Shown here: positions 18,587 to 26,237 of the stretch, piece after piece
Layout: the number at the start of each line of letters is the position of its first letter
Position numbering within the stretch: position 1 is the first letter of the stretch
Source of the DNA: Azophilus sp965199705
GTDB lineage: Bacteria; Pseudomonadota; Gammaproteobacteria; Pseudomonadales; Azotimanducaceae
Direction of reading: 5' to 3'
Assembly: GCA_965199705.1 (NCBI GenBank)
Contig: OZ241359.1
Coordinates: 62,001 to 126,000, forward strand
DNA: 64,000 nt
Translations under genes and position numbers: made by a program
The notes under the pieces: model-generated
The model's database searches: none
The model's input: the letters and a program-made list of their open reading frames with translations, nothing else
Told to the model about the DNA's origin: nothing

Positions 18587-18605
18587 CAGGCCCCGTTTCA
18601 AGGCC

Positions 18606-19646
18606 TCACTCTTTCCAGATGATGTCCCCGCTCGACCGCGAGTCAATCAACTCAAGCGCCTTGCCGCCGCCGCGGGCCACACAGGTCAGTGGGTCTTCGG
18701 CGACGACCACGGCCAGTCCGGTTTCCTGCACCAGCAAGCGATCCATGTTGCGCAGCAGCGCGCCGCCTCCGGTGAGCACAAATCCGTTTTCGGCAATGTC
18801 CGAAGCCAGTTCCGGCGGGCAGAACTCCAGCGCCTTCTTCACGGCTTGCACGATCAGCACCAGAGAAGGGCGCAGCGCCGCAAGGACTTCCTTGCTGGTC
18901 AGCGTGAAGCTGCGCGGCACGCCTTCGGCAATATTGCGTCCTCGCACATCAATTTCCAGGTCTTCCTCGATGGGAAAGGCAGCGCCAATCTCGTGCTTGA
19001 TGCGCTCCGCCGTAGTCTCTCCGATTGCACAGCCCTGTGTGCGGCGAACAAAACTGACAATTGCCTCATCAAACCGGTCGCCGCCGATGCGCACCGAATC
19101 AGAATAGACCACACCGCTCAAGGAAATGATCGCGATCTCGGTTGTACCGCCGCCTATGTCCACCACCATGGTGCCAATGGCTTCCTCAACTGGCAGCCCG
19201 GCGCCGATGGCCGCCGCCATCGGTTCTTCTACCAGAAGAACTTCGCGCGCCCCGGCATGTCTGGCGCTTTCGCTGATAGCGCGCCTTTCCACCTGGGTGG
19301 ATTGGCTGGGTACGCATACCAGGACCCGCGGACTGGGACGAATTCGGGATTTTGCATGCACCTTGCCGATGAAGTAGCGAAGCATGCTGGAGGTCACCAC
19401 AAAATCAGCGATCACCCCATCGCGCATGGGCCGAACGGCCGTTATGCTGCCCGGCGTCTTGCCGAGCATGGTCTTCGCCTTCTTGCCAACGGCTACCACC
19501 TGTTTCTGGTTGCCGTGATGACGAATGGCGACTACGGAGGGTTCGCTCAGCGCAATGCCTTGCTCCGGCGTATAGATCAACGTGTTGGCGGTGCCGAGAT
19601 CTATGGATAGATCACGAGAAAACAGGCCTCGAATCCAGTTGAACAT
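18606..19646 (-). CDS. mreB: Rod-shape determining actin homologue MreB
   Basis: Cytoplasmic actin-like filament protein that organises lateral wall synthesis. 346 residues. SIDLGTANTLIYTPEQGIALSEPSVVAI (phosphate 1), VVDIGGGTTEIAIISLSGVVYS (phosphate 2), and GFVLTGGGALLRNMDRLL (adenosine loop) are intact. Divergent from gatC across a 47-base spacer, which must contain both promoters. Confidence 0.97.
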   Translation of the reverse strand: MFNWIRGLFSRDLSIDLGTANTLIYTPEQGIALSEPSVVAIRHHGNQKQVVAVGKKAKTMLGKTPGSITAVRPMRDGVIADFVVTSSMLRYFIGKVHAKSRIRPSPRVLVCVPSQSTQVERRAISESARHAGAREVLLVEEPMAAAIGAGLPVEEAIGTMVVDIGGGTTEIAIISLSGVVYSDSVRIGGDRFDEAIVSFVRRTQGCAIGETTAERIKHEIGAAFPIEEDLEIDVRGRNIAEGVPRSFTLTSKEVLAALRPSLVLIVQAVKKALEFCPPELASDIAENGFVLTGGGALLRNMDRLLVQETGLAVVVAEDPLTCVARGGGKALELIDSRSSGDIIWKE

Positions 19647-19693
19647 ACCCCGCGCGATCCAATCCCGAGTTGTCTTTCAGTAAACTGCCGATT

Positions 19694-19981
19694 ATGGACC
19701 CAAGCGACTCCGATATCGACCGGCTTGCCGCCCTCGCGGCCTTGCGGTTAACCGACGAAGAACGAAGCGCGGCCTGCAGGGACCTCGAACGGATCATCGC
19801 ACTGGTCGACGACATGCAGGCCATCGACACAAGCGAGGCAGCGCCCCTGTCTCACCCCCTGGACGCCAATCAACGCCTGCGCGCCGACCAGATTTCCGAA
19901 AGCGTCGATCGGGCAAGGTATCAGAGTAGCGCGCCTGAGGCCAGAGACGGGCTGTATTTGGTGCCGAAAGTCATCGAATAA
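19694..19981 (+). CDS. gatC: Asp-tRNA(Asn)/Glu-tRNA(Gln) amidotransferase subunit C
   Basis: Small stabilising subunit of the GatCAB transamidase. The ATG at 19694 gives a 95-residue protein; an upstream TTG (19670) is less likely. IDRLAALAALRLTDEE and TSEAAPLSHPLDANQRLRAD fit GatC. It ends 2 bases before gatA. Presence of gatCAB implies indirect formation of Gln-tRNA and/or Asn-tRNA in this organism. Confidence 0.9.
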   Translation: MDPSDSDIDRLAALAALRLTDEERSAACRDLERIIALVDDMQAIDTSEAAPLSHPLDANQRLRADQISESVDRARYQSSAPEARDGLYLVPKVIE

Positions 19982-19983
19982 TC

Positions 19984-21471
19984 ATGCAACCCGGCAGCAC
20001 ATTGCGACAAATCGCCGCGGAACTGGCGCGTGGCGACTACAGCGCCAAGGAACTGGCCGACGTCACCTTGCGGCGGGCGCGACGAGCGAACCGCAGCCTC
20101 AATTGCTTTATCACCCTGGGAGAAGAGCACAGCATGGCGGCTGCGACGACAGCCGACAGACGCCTGCAAGGGGGCGACGCCTCGCCTTTGACCGGCATCC
20201 CGATCGCGCACAAGGACATCTTCTGCATCGACGGCTGGCGCACAACCTGCGGATCGAAAATGCTTGAGCGCTTCGTGGCCCCCTATACGGCAACAGCGAT
20301 CGATCGGTTGCTCGCGCTCGGCAGCGTGCCGATCGCCAAGACCAACATGGACGAATTCGCCATGGGTTCGTCCACCGAGACCAGCTACTTCGGGGCCACC
20401 GCCAATCCCTGGGACAGAGACCGAACGCCCGGCGGCTCTTCCGGCGGTTCAGCCGCTTGCGTGGCTGCCCGGCTTTGCGCCGCTGCAACTGGCTCGGATA
20501 CAGGTGGCTCGATACGACAGCCCGCAGCCTTCTGTGGCGTGACCGGCCTGAAGCCAACTTACGGCCGGGTTTCCCGATACGGCATGATCGCCTTCGCCTC
20601 AAGCCTGGATCAGGGCGGCGTGCTGGCAGTCGATGTCGAAGACGCTGCCCTGGTGCTGGCCGGCATGAGTGGGTTCGACGCACGCGACTCCACTTCCAGC
20701 GACCACCGGGACCCCTGGCTCTCGGCTGTGCCGGAGGCAGGCGTTGGCGGCTTTGAGGCAGACACCGGCTTGCCCGTCATCGGTCTGGTTGAAGAGCTCT
20801 TCGACCAGGTCACAGTCGGCGGCGAGGAAATCGAAGCTGCCCGGAGGGTTCTGGAAGGCGCGGGATTTCGTTGCAAGCCAGTCTCACTGCCGAATCTGCG
20901 CGCCGCTCTGCCCGCCTACTACGTGATCGCAGGCGCCGAAGCGTCCACCAACCTGTCGCGCTACGACGGCGTGCGATTCGGCCATCGTTGCGACTCGCCG
21001 GCCTCTCTGCGCGACCTCTACGAGCGCTCGCGCAGCGAAGGCTTCGGCACGGAGGTGAAGCGCCGGATTCTGACCGGCGCCTACGCCCTGTCCGCCGGCT
21101 ATTTCGACGCCTACTACCTGAAGGCGCAGAAGGTCCGCCGTCTGGTGGCGGCGGATTTCACGGCCGCCTTTGCCACTGCCGATTTGCTGCTCGCGCCCGC
21201 CACACCTGGATTGGCCTTCCCGCTGAAGACGCTCGACGACGATCCAGTGGCCATGTACCGCCAGGATGTCTGCACCATTCCCATCAGTCTGGCGGGATTG
21301 CCAGCGCTTTCTCTGCCCTGCGGTTTTTGCCGTGGCTTGCCCGTCGGCATGCAACTGATCGCCAACCACTTCGAAGAAAAGACACTGCTGCGAACCGGCG
21401 CTGCCTTTCAGGCTGCGACAGACTGGCACCGGCGGCAGCCGCCCGCCATTGGAGAATCTGACCAGTCATGA
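19984..21471 (+). CDS. gatA: Asp-tRNA(Asn)/Glu-tRNA(Gln) amidotransferase subunit A
   Basis: Glutaminase subunit that supplies ammonia to GatB. 495 residues of the amidase-signature family. Triad Lys in IAHKDIFCIDGW (about residue 79), GGSSGGSAACVAARL and GSDTGGSIRQPAAFCGV with the nucleophile Ser. FAMGSSTETSYFG and GRVSRYGMIAFASSLDQGG are GatA-specific. The stop overlaps the gatB ATG by 4 bases. Confidence 0.95.
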   Translation: MQPGSTLRQIAAELARGDYSAKELADVTLRRARRANRSLNCFITLGEEHSMAAATTADRRLQGGDASPLTGIPIAHKDIFCIDGWRTTCGSKMLERFVAPYTATAIDRLLALGSVPIAKTNMDEFAMGSSTETSYFGATANPWDRDRTPGGSSGGSAACVAARLCAAATGSDTGGSIRQPAAFCGVTGLKPTYGRVSRYGMIAFASSLDQGGVLAVDVEDAALVLAGMSGFDARDSTSSDHRDPWLSAVPEAGVGGFEADTGLPVIGLVEELFDQVTVGGEEIEAARRVLEGAGFRCKPVSLPNLRAALPAYYVIAGAEASTNLSRYDGVRFGHRCDSPASLRDLYERSRSEGFGTEVKRRILTGAYALSAGYFDAYYLKAQKVRRLVAADFTAAFATADLLLAPATPGLAFPLKTLDDDPVAMYRQDVCTIPISLAGLPALSLPCGFCRGLPVGMQLIANHFEEKTLLRTGAAFQAATDWHRRQPPAIGESDQS

Positions 21472-22934
21472 CCGGGCACAACGGATGGGAAACGGTGATC
21501 GGGCTGGAAGTGCATGTGCAACTGTCCACCCGCAGCAAGATATTCTCCGGCGCCGCCAATGCCTTTGGCGCTGAACCCAACGCACTTGCCTGTCCGGTAG
21601 ATCTGGGCCTGCCCGGCGTGCTGCCGGTACTGAACCGGGAAGCCGTGCGCATGGCCGTGTTGTTCGGCCTCGCCATCGAAGCAGACATTCGCCCGCGCTC
21701 GCGCTTCGAGCGCAAGAATTACTTCTATCCCGATCTGCCCAAGGGCTATCAAATCAGCCAGTTCGAGTTGCCAATTGTCAGCCGGGGCCGACTGCCGATG
21801 CCGCCAGGTGACAGCAGCCTGCCGCATGTGCGCATCCTGCGCGCCCACCTCGAAGAGGATGCCGGAAAATCCACCCACGACGCCTGGCCCGGCAAGACCG
21901 GTATCGACCTCAACCGGGCCGGCGCGCCTCTGCTGGAGGTCGTATCCGACCCGGACATGCGGCAACCGGCGCAGGCAGCGGCATTTTTCCGCCAGATGCG
22001 CAGCCTGGTGCGCTATCTCGGCATCTGTGACGGCGACTTGTCGCAGGGCAGTATGCGCTGCGACGTCAACGTCTCGGTTCGCCCGGCTGGCAGCGAGCAG
22101 CTTGGAGAACGGGTGGAAATCAAGAATCTCAATTCCTTTCGCTTCGTTGAGCGGGCGGTGGCGCATGAAGCAGACCGGCAGATCGCGCTGCTTGAAGAGG
22201 GCCAGTCGTTGGCGCGCGAAACCCGACTGTACGATCCGGACGCGGACGCAACCCGGCCCATGCGCGGCAAGGAGTTGTCCGACGACTACAGATACTTCCC
22301 GGATCCAGATCTGCTGCCTCTGGAGATTGATGACGCCTTCATCGCAGAAACCCGACGCCAGTTGCCGGAATTGCCGTGGGACAGACGGCGGCGCTTCGAG
22401 CGCGAACTTGGCCTAAGCGCCTACGATGCGCGCCGGCTTGCCGAAGATCCCGGCATGGCGGACTATTTCGAGACCGTCGCCAGCGTCGGCGACGACAGCA
22501 AGCTCGCCGCCAACTGGGTGCTCGGTGAACTCGCCGGCAAGCTGAATCGAGCCGAAACCAGCGTCGCGGAATGTCCGCTGCCGGCATCCGAACTCGGCGC
22601 CCTGATCCATCGCATCCGCGATAACACCCTGTCGAGCAAGATGGCCAAGGAGGTCTTTGAAGCCCTTTGGGCCAGCGAGGGCGCGGTGGACGCCATCATT
22701 GCCGCCAAGGGGCTTCAGCAGATCAGCGACCGCGCAGAATTGGCGCGGCTGGCCGAGCAGGTGGTGGCTCGCCATCCGAAGCAGGCAACCCAGTTCCGGG
22801 CGGGTCGAGACAAGCTGCTGGGATTCTTTGTCGGCCAGCTCATGCGGGAAACCGGCGGCAAGGCCGACCCCCGCCAGGCAAACAGCCTGCTGCGAGACGC
22901 TCTGGGGCGCACGGGAGAGAAGCCGCCAGGGTAG
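21468..22934 (+). CDS. gatB: Asp-tRNA(Asn)/Glu-tRNA(Gln) amidotransferase subunit B
   Basis: Kinase/transamidase subunit of GatCAB. 488 residues. VIGLEVHVQLSTRSKIFSGA at the start, FERKNYFYPDLPKGYQISQ, GIDLNRAGAPLLEVVSDPDM, GSMRCDVNVSVRP, and the C-terminal YqeY/tail domain (residues about 330-480) that binds the tRNA D-loop. Complete. Last gene of gatCAB. Confidence 0.96.
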   Translation: MTGHNGWETVIGLEVHVQLSTRSKIFSGAANAFGAEPNALACPVDLGLPGVLPVLNREAVRMAVLFGLAIEADIRPRSRFERKNYFYPDLPKGYQISQFELPIVSRGRLPMPPGDSSLPHVRILRAHLEEDAGKSTHDAWPGKTGIDLNRAGAPLLEVVSDPDMRQPAQAAAFFRQMRSLVRYLGICDGDLSQGSMRCDVNVSVRPAGSEQLGERVEIKNLNSFRFVERAVAHEADRQIALLEEGQSLARETRLYDPDADATRPMRGKELSDDYRYFPDPDLLPLEIDDAFIAETRRQLPELPWDRRRRFERELGLSAYDARRLAEDPGMADYFETVASVGDDSKLAANWVLGELAGKLNRAETSVAECPLPASELGALIHRIRDNTLSSKMAKEVFEALWASEGAVDAIIAAKGLQQISDRAELARLAEQVVARHPKQATQFRAGRDKLLGFFVGQLMRETGGKADPRQANSLLRDALGRTGEKPPG

Positions 22935-23344
22935 AACAATCACAACTATTTCAGCCATTTCGCACAGGCCGCGGCGGGGGGCGCTGGGCAGGAATCGGCT
23001 AACATGAGCGCAGTGGAAGCCGGGAGCGGACCAGCCGCGACCGTCAGGAGGTCCGAACGCCATGGACGACAATCAGCAAGCCGCCACCCAAGCCCCGGAC
23101 ATCGGTGAGCGCATCGCGCATATCGAATCCAGATTGAGCTTCACAGACAGGACACTGCCAGGATGCGCCGCAATCAGGACAGACAGGCATTGATCCATCC
23201 CTTCACCTCCCATCTCGCCATTCCTTCCATGGGCAGTGGGACAGGAAACAAACCGGCTTGATCGATGCGGCAACCCCGCCTGGTCCCCTTGGCCGGGAAC
23301 CCTGACCACCATTGGCGTCCGGCAGCACGGCCATGGCCGACGCT
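22935..23344. other. 410-base stretch between gatB and the AbiEii-like gene
   Basis: Apart from the slyX remnant at 23062-23193, no coding frame with family resemblance was seen here. The change from core to accessory composition lies near 23150. No tRNA or clear terminator was found. Confidence 0.5.
23062..23193 (+). pseudogene. slyX: Truncated slyX-like gene
   Basis: An ATG follows a perfect AGGAGG (23046-23051, ten bases upstream), so this is a genuine translation start. Residues 16-30 read ERIAHIESRLSFTDR, the opening heptads of SlyX (E-R-I-x-x-L-E-x-R-L-x-F-Q-D-x-T). After that the sequence departs from the family: LPGCAAIRTDRH and a stop at 43 residues, where SlyX normally continues for about 35-40 coiled-coil residues. 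No continuation was found in the other two frames. Best read as slyX cut by a deletion or by arrival of the accessory DNA to its right. Confidence 0.55.
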
Positions 23345-24067
23345 TCAGTCGCAGGATGGCGGCTTGCATCCAGACCCGCGCGGATTGGCGCCGGCGGGAA
23401 CCTTATGTTCAATGCCCGCTTCCTTCATGACGTCAACGGCGCCAATGCCTTCGGTCAAGACTCCGAAAAGAACCCGAAACAGCTTTTCATCATCGTCCAG
23501 AAGTTTGTATTTCGGGTCAATCAAGGGCGAATCCCGATTAACACTCAACCTGCCAATGTCATACTTCACCGAATACACTTCCGTCTCATACAGGGGCTTG
23601 ATAGCGCGACTCAATGCATCTTCATCCTTGAACGCACACACGGCCACATCGTAAAGGTCTCGAACTGCATACAATTCCCGGTTGACCATTCTGGCCCTTA
23701 TCTTTCGGGCAAGAATCTCCTCGGTGGAATGCATCCCAATGCCAGTCCCGCTTTCAAATTGATCGGCAAGCGGGGTGGATGTGACGTTGCCGCTTCCGCC
23801 CAAGGAAAACAGGCCGGGTCCAGTTTTTGATTCGCACATAATGACGTTCGGGTGAATTTGAATTTCCAAATCACGCCTGCGCAGAAGTGTCGAAGCCAAT
23901 TCATCCCGAACGGAATGGAACTCGGCATCGCCGGTGAACAGATCGATATCCGTGCTATGCCTATGGCCCCATCTTGCAGCCAAGACGGTTCCGCCTCCAA
24001 TAACGACAGGAATGGCATTCAAGGCATCCCCCATCGCGTCCAAAGCGAATTGGAGAATTTTTGACAT
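23345..24067 (-). CDS. AbiEii/AbiGii-like nucleotidyltransferase
   Basis: Nucleotidyltransferase-fold protein of the AbiEii toxin type. The start at 24067 (MSKILQFALDAMGDAL) gives about 240 residues. VVIGGGTVLAARWGHRHSTDIDLFTGD carries the GG/GS and D-x-D active-site motif, and the HSTEEILARKIRAR...RDLYDV block is the second conserved region of AbiEii-like proteins. In characterised members such enzymes transfer nucleotides to RNA and act as the toxin of type IV toxin-antitoxin or abortive infection pairs. The last 20 residues (Gly/Pro-rich) look like read-through beyond the native end. It follows a companion gene by 23 bases. Regional composition is lower in GC than the core. Confidence 0.7.
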   Translation of the reverse strand: MSKILQFALDAMGDALNAIPVVIGGGTVLAARWGHRHSTDIDLFTGDAEFHSVRDELASTLLRRRDLEIQIHPNVIMCESKTGPGLFSLGGSGNVTSTPLADQFESGTGIGMHSTEEILARKIRARMVNRELYAVRDLYDVAVCAFKDEDALSRAIKPLYETEVYSVKYDIGRLSVNRDSPLIDPKYKLLDDDEKLFRVLFGVLTEGIGAVDVMKEAGIEHKVPAGANPRGSGCKPPSCD

Positions 24068-24090
24068 CTCCGGGGAAAAGGAAAGTGGGG

Positions 24091-24588
24091 TCACACAATG
24101 GTTCCTTCCAGTTTGGCCAGCGTCTTGGCGTCGATGATCGGCAAGTACCAATCATCATCCCATTGCGGCAAGGACTTTGTGAGCCATTTGGGAAAGCCCT
24201 GCTTGGTGTATGCGAACAACCAAAATGCAGCGCGGCGCGCTGTTATTCCGCAGTCCCTGTAGGTTCTCGCGAATTCATAGGTCGTAACCCCTGAATTCGC
24301 CACGAACGTCTTTCTTTCAACGGGATACATCTGGATAAGCAGCTCGACAATGTAGCCGCTCTTGTTCGATGTCCGATCCAAACCGTCCATTTGGCACCAT
24401 TCGCAAAACTCCACGAATGTTGGCTTTAGCAAGTGACCGGCCATGCGGCTCCCCTGGACGCCTTGGAATACGTATTTGCCCAGAGCGGTCCTGGGCGGAC
24501 GTTCGTGGTTCCTCGGCAAATCGAATGCGGTCAACGGCGGAAGAGCCAACGGATTGCGCCACTCAAAGCAGGCATCGGGGATCTCCAT
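24091..24588 (-). CDS. Uncharacterised protein upstream of the AbiEii-like gene
   Basis: Not recognised. The ATG at 24588 gives about 165 residues; a start 114 bases further upstream would run over the TnpB-like remnant and is rejected. The C-terminal part is rich in aromatic residues (FVEFCEWCQMDGLD, AAFWLFAYTKQGFPKWL, QWDDDWYLPI). Its position directly upstream of an AbiEii-like nucleotidyltransferase, 23 bases apart and on the same strand, is that of an AbiEi-type antitoxin, but no winged-helix AbiEi motif was identified, so that role is inference from position only. Confidence 0.5.
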   Translation of the reverse strand: MEIPDACFEWRNPLALPPLTAFDLPRNHERPPRTALGKYVFQGVQGSRMAGHLLKPTFVEFCEWCQMDGLDRTSNKSGYIVELLIQMYPVERKTFVANSGVTTYEFARTYRDCGITARRAAFWLFAYTKQGFPKWLTKSLPQWDDDWYLPIIDAKTLAKLEGTIV

Positions 24589-24818
24589 TATCCAGATTCC
24601 AGGAAAAATGGCCGCCTCGCCAAGACGGCGAAGGCCAGGGCATGCCTTCGGATGGCCGTCAATGGCTTGCATTGGCCACAGGCGATCAGGGCCTTGCGCC
24701 AAGCGGGGATTCGATCCTCAAGCGCGGCGTTCCAAAGCGCCGTTTGCCGTTCAAGAAAAGCGTTCAACCGAGCAGGGGTGGCCGGTTTGGGCGTGATGCT
24801 CAGCGTGTAGGTGAACAT
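24588..24818 (-). pseudogene. N-terminal remnant of a TnpB/OrfB-type transposon nuclease
   Basis: 76-residue frame: MFTYTLSITPKPATPARLNA, then LWNAALEDRIPAWRKA and ACGQCKPLTAIRR. This matches the helical N-terminal domain of IS200/IS605-type TnpB (x-W/Y-N-A-x-L-E-x-R, then D-Q-C-x-x-L-T-x-L-R). The RuvC and zinc-finger parts are absent; the frame stops where the next gene starts. The dispersed 78-base repeat begins 34 bases upstream of its start codon. Confidence 0.45.
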
Positions 24819-24851
24819 GGGGCAATTTTATCTTGAATGGGACCGTCATGC

Positions 24852-24929
24852 GTGTGAGTGTACGGGTTCAGGACCTTTCGGACATTTGAGGAATGGCGCT
24901 GGCGTTGTTTTCAAGACTGACAAGATATT
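24852..24929 (+). repeat. Dispersed accessory repeat, copy A
   Basis: Starts in a GTGTGAGTGTACGGGTTCAG stretch and contains GGTTCAGGACCTTTCGGACA and TTCAAGACTGACAAGATAT. The same sequence, same orientation, recurs at 52103-52179 with only scattered substitutions over about 78 bases. No coding frame is conserved between copies. It lies just outside the 5' end of the TnpB-like remnant. Confidence 0.8.
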
Positions 24930-25082
24930 CGTTTGGCGTCATCTGAAGGCTCGTCGGCGCTTGGCGACGATGCGGCCCTCGCCGGAAAAGGCTGACTTCG
25001 CTTGACTTGATCGGGGTCTCGGGCTGCCGGTTGCGTCCGAGGTCACCGCCGCATGGCCGGGCGCCATCGTCCTGTTCTACGT

Positions 25083-26117
25083 TTACGACACGGGCCTCTG
25101 ATCCGGCGGTATCCGAATCAGGTCGCCCGCGCCGACATACAGGCGAACGCGCTTGCCTGATTGTTGTGGCTGGACACCGGGAAGCCGCGCCACCCAGTCC
25201 AACTCCTGCACACGGCAATGCAGGAAGGTCTCGACGCCGTTGGTCTCCGTCAACAGAACCTCGGCCTCAAAGCAAAGATCATCGGCAGCGTTGCGCACCA
25301 GGCTCAGATGTTCCGGGCGCACGGCGAGCACCGCGCTTTCAGGTTGACTGCCCGGCGCCCGATTGACAGCCGGTTCACTCATCAGGTCGGCTGCCGCCAG
25401 CGACACAGGCCGCTCGTACACTTCCACGGGTGTTCCGCTCTGCAACCTGGTTCGACCGTCGAGCAAAATCACTTCATCGCCGAGCCTGAAAGCATCCCGT
25501 GAATCAGTCGTGAGATAGATCACCGAGACCCCGGAGCCGACACTCGACGGCGCACGCGAACCTTCGGCCCCTTCTGAAGTCGCCTGGCCGCGAACCAGAT
25601 CACGCAGCAGCAAGCTGAACTCCTGACGCAGTTGGTAATCAAGATTCGCAAACGGCTCGTCCATCACCAGGACCCGCCTGCGCCCGGCAAAGGCCCGAGC
25701 CAGCGCGACCCGTTGCTGCTGACCACCCGAGAGTTCGCCCGGCAGGCGATTCAGCAGATTGTCGATATGCAGGCGCGCGGCAAGATCATGCACGCGCCGG
25801 CTGCGCTCCGCTTTCGAGACACGGGCGGCAGTCAGAGGTGATGCAATATTGTCAAAAACCGTCCAATCGGGGTAATTGACGAATGCCTGATAAACGAGAC
25901 CTGCAGAGCGCTCGACTGCTGAGCGTCTGCTGACGTCGACGCCGTCAATCCAGATGCTCCCTGGCGGCGTGGCGTCCAGGCCGACGATGGCGCGACCGAG
26001 GGCGGTCTTGCCGGCATGGTTTGCGCCAAGCACCACGCTGAGCCCGTGCGGGATGAAATCGTGCTCGAAGGGCGCGGCGCCGCCAAGGTCCAGATTCCGC
26101 GCCTTGACGCCCGACAT
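25083..26117 (-). CDS. ABC transporter ATP-binding protein, GlpS-like
   Basis: Cytoplasmic ATPase of the sugar/polyol (MalK/UgpC) superfamily with a C-terminal TOBE domain. The start chosen (MSGVKARNL, 26117) drops 18 weak upstream residues. Walker A is GANHAGKTA, the Q-loop region AGLVYQAFVNYPDWTVFDNIASPL, signature LSGGQQQRVALARA, Walker B VLVMDEPFANLD, and the switch position reads YLTTDS, with Thr in place of His. The 'NYP-x-x-TVF-x-NIASPL' loop and the TT at the switch recall GlpS of the GlpSTPQV glycerol importer. No permease, partner ATPase or binding protein is adjacent, so this is an orphan. Confidence 0.75.
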   Translation of the reverse strand: MSGVKARNLDLGGAAPFEHDFIPHGLSVVLGANHAGKTALGRAIVGLDATPPGSIWIDGVDVSRRSAVERSAGLVYQAFVNYPDWTVFDNIASPLTAARVSKAERSRRVHDLAARLHIDNLLNRLPGELSGGQQQRVALARAFAGRRRVLVMDEPFANLDYQLRQEFSLLLRDLVRGQATSEGAEGSRAPSSVGSGVSVIYLTTDSRDAFRLGDEVILLDGRTRLQSGTPVEVYERPVSLAAADLMSEPAVNRAPGSQPESAVLAVRPEHLSLVRNAADDLCFEAEVLLTETNGVETFLHCRVQELDWVARLPGVQPQQSGKRVRLYVGAGDLIRIPPDQRPVS

Positions 26118-26237
26118 CACCCGTTCCCGCTCACTGATTGAGTCTCGCAGCCCGCGCAATACTGAAGGCAAGCTCGGAACCGGTACACTGGCGGCGTCGA
26201 GCCTCCGTCGCCAGACGGACGAACAGTTACCCTGCCC

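Noticed and set aside
25083..26117. Missing switch histidine in the ABC ATPase taken as a sign of inactivation
   Set aside because: The GlpS group shows Thr at this position, and all other motifs are intact, so it is a family feature.
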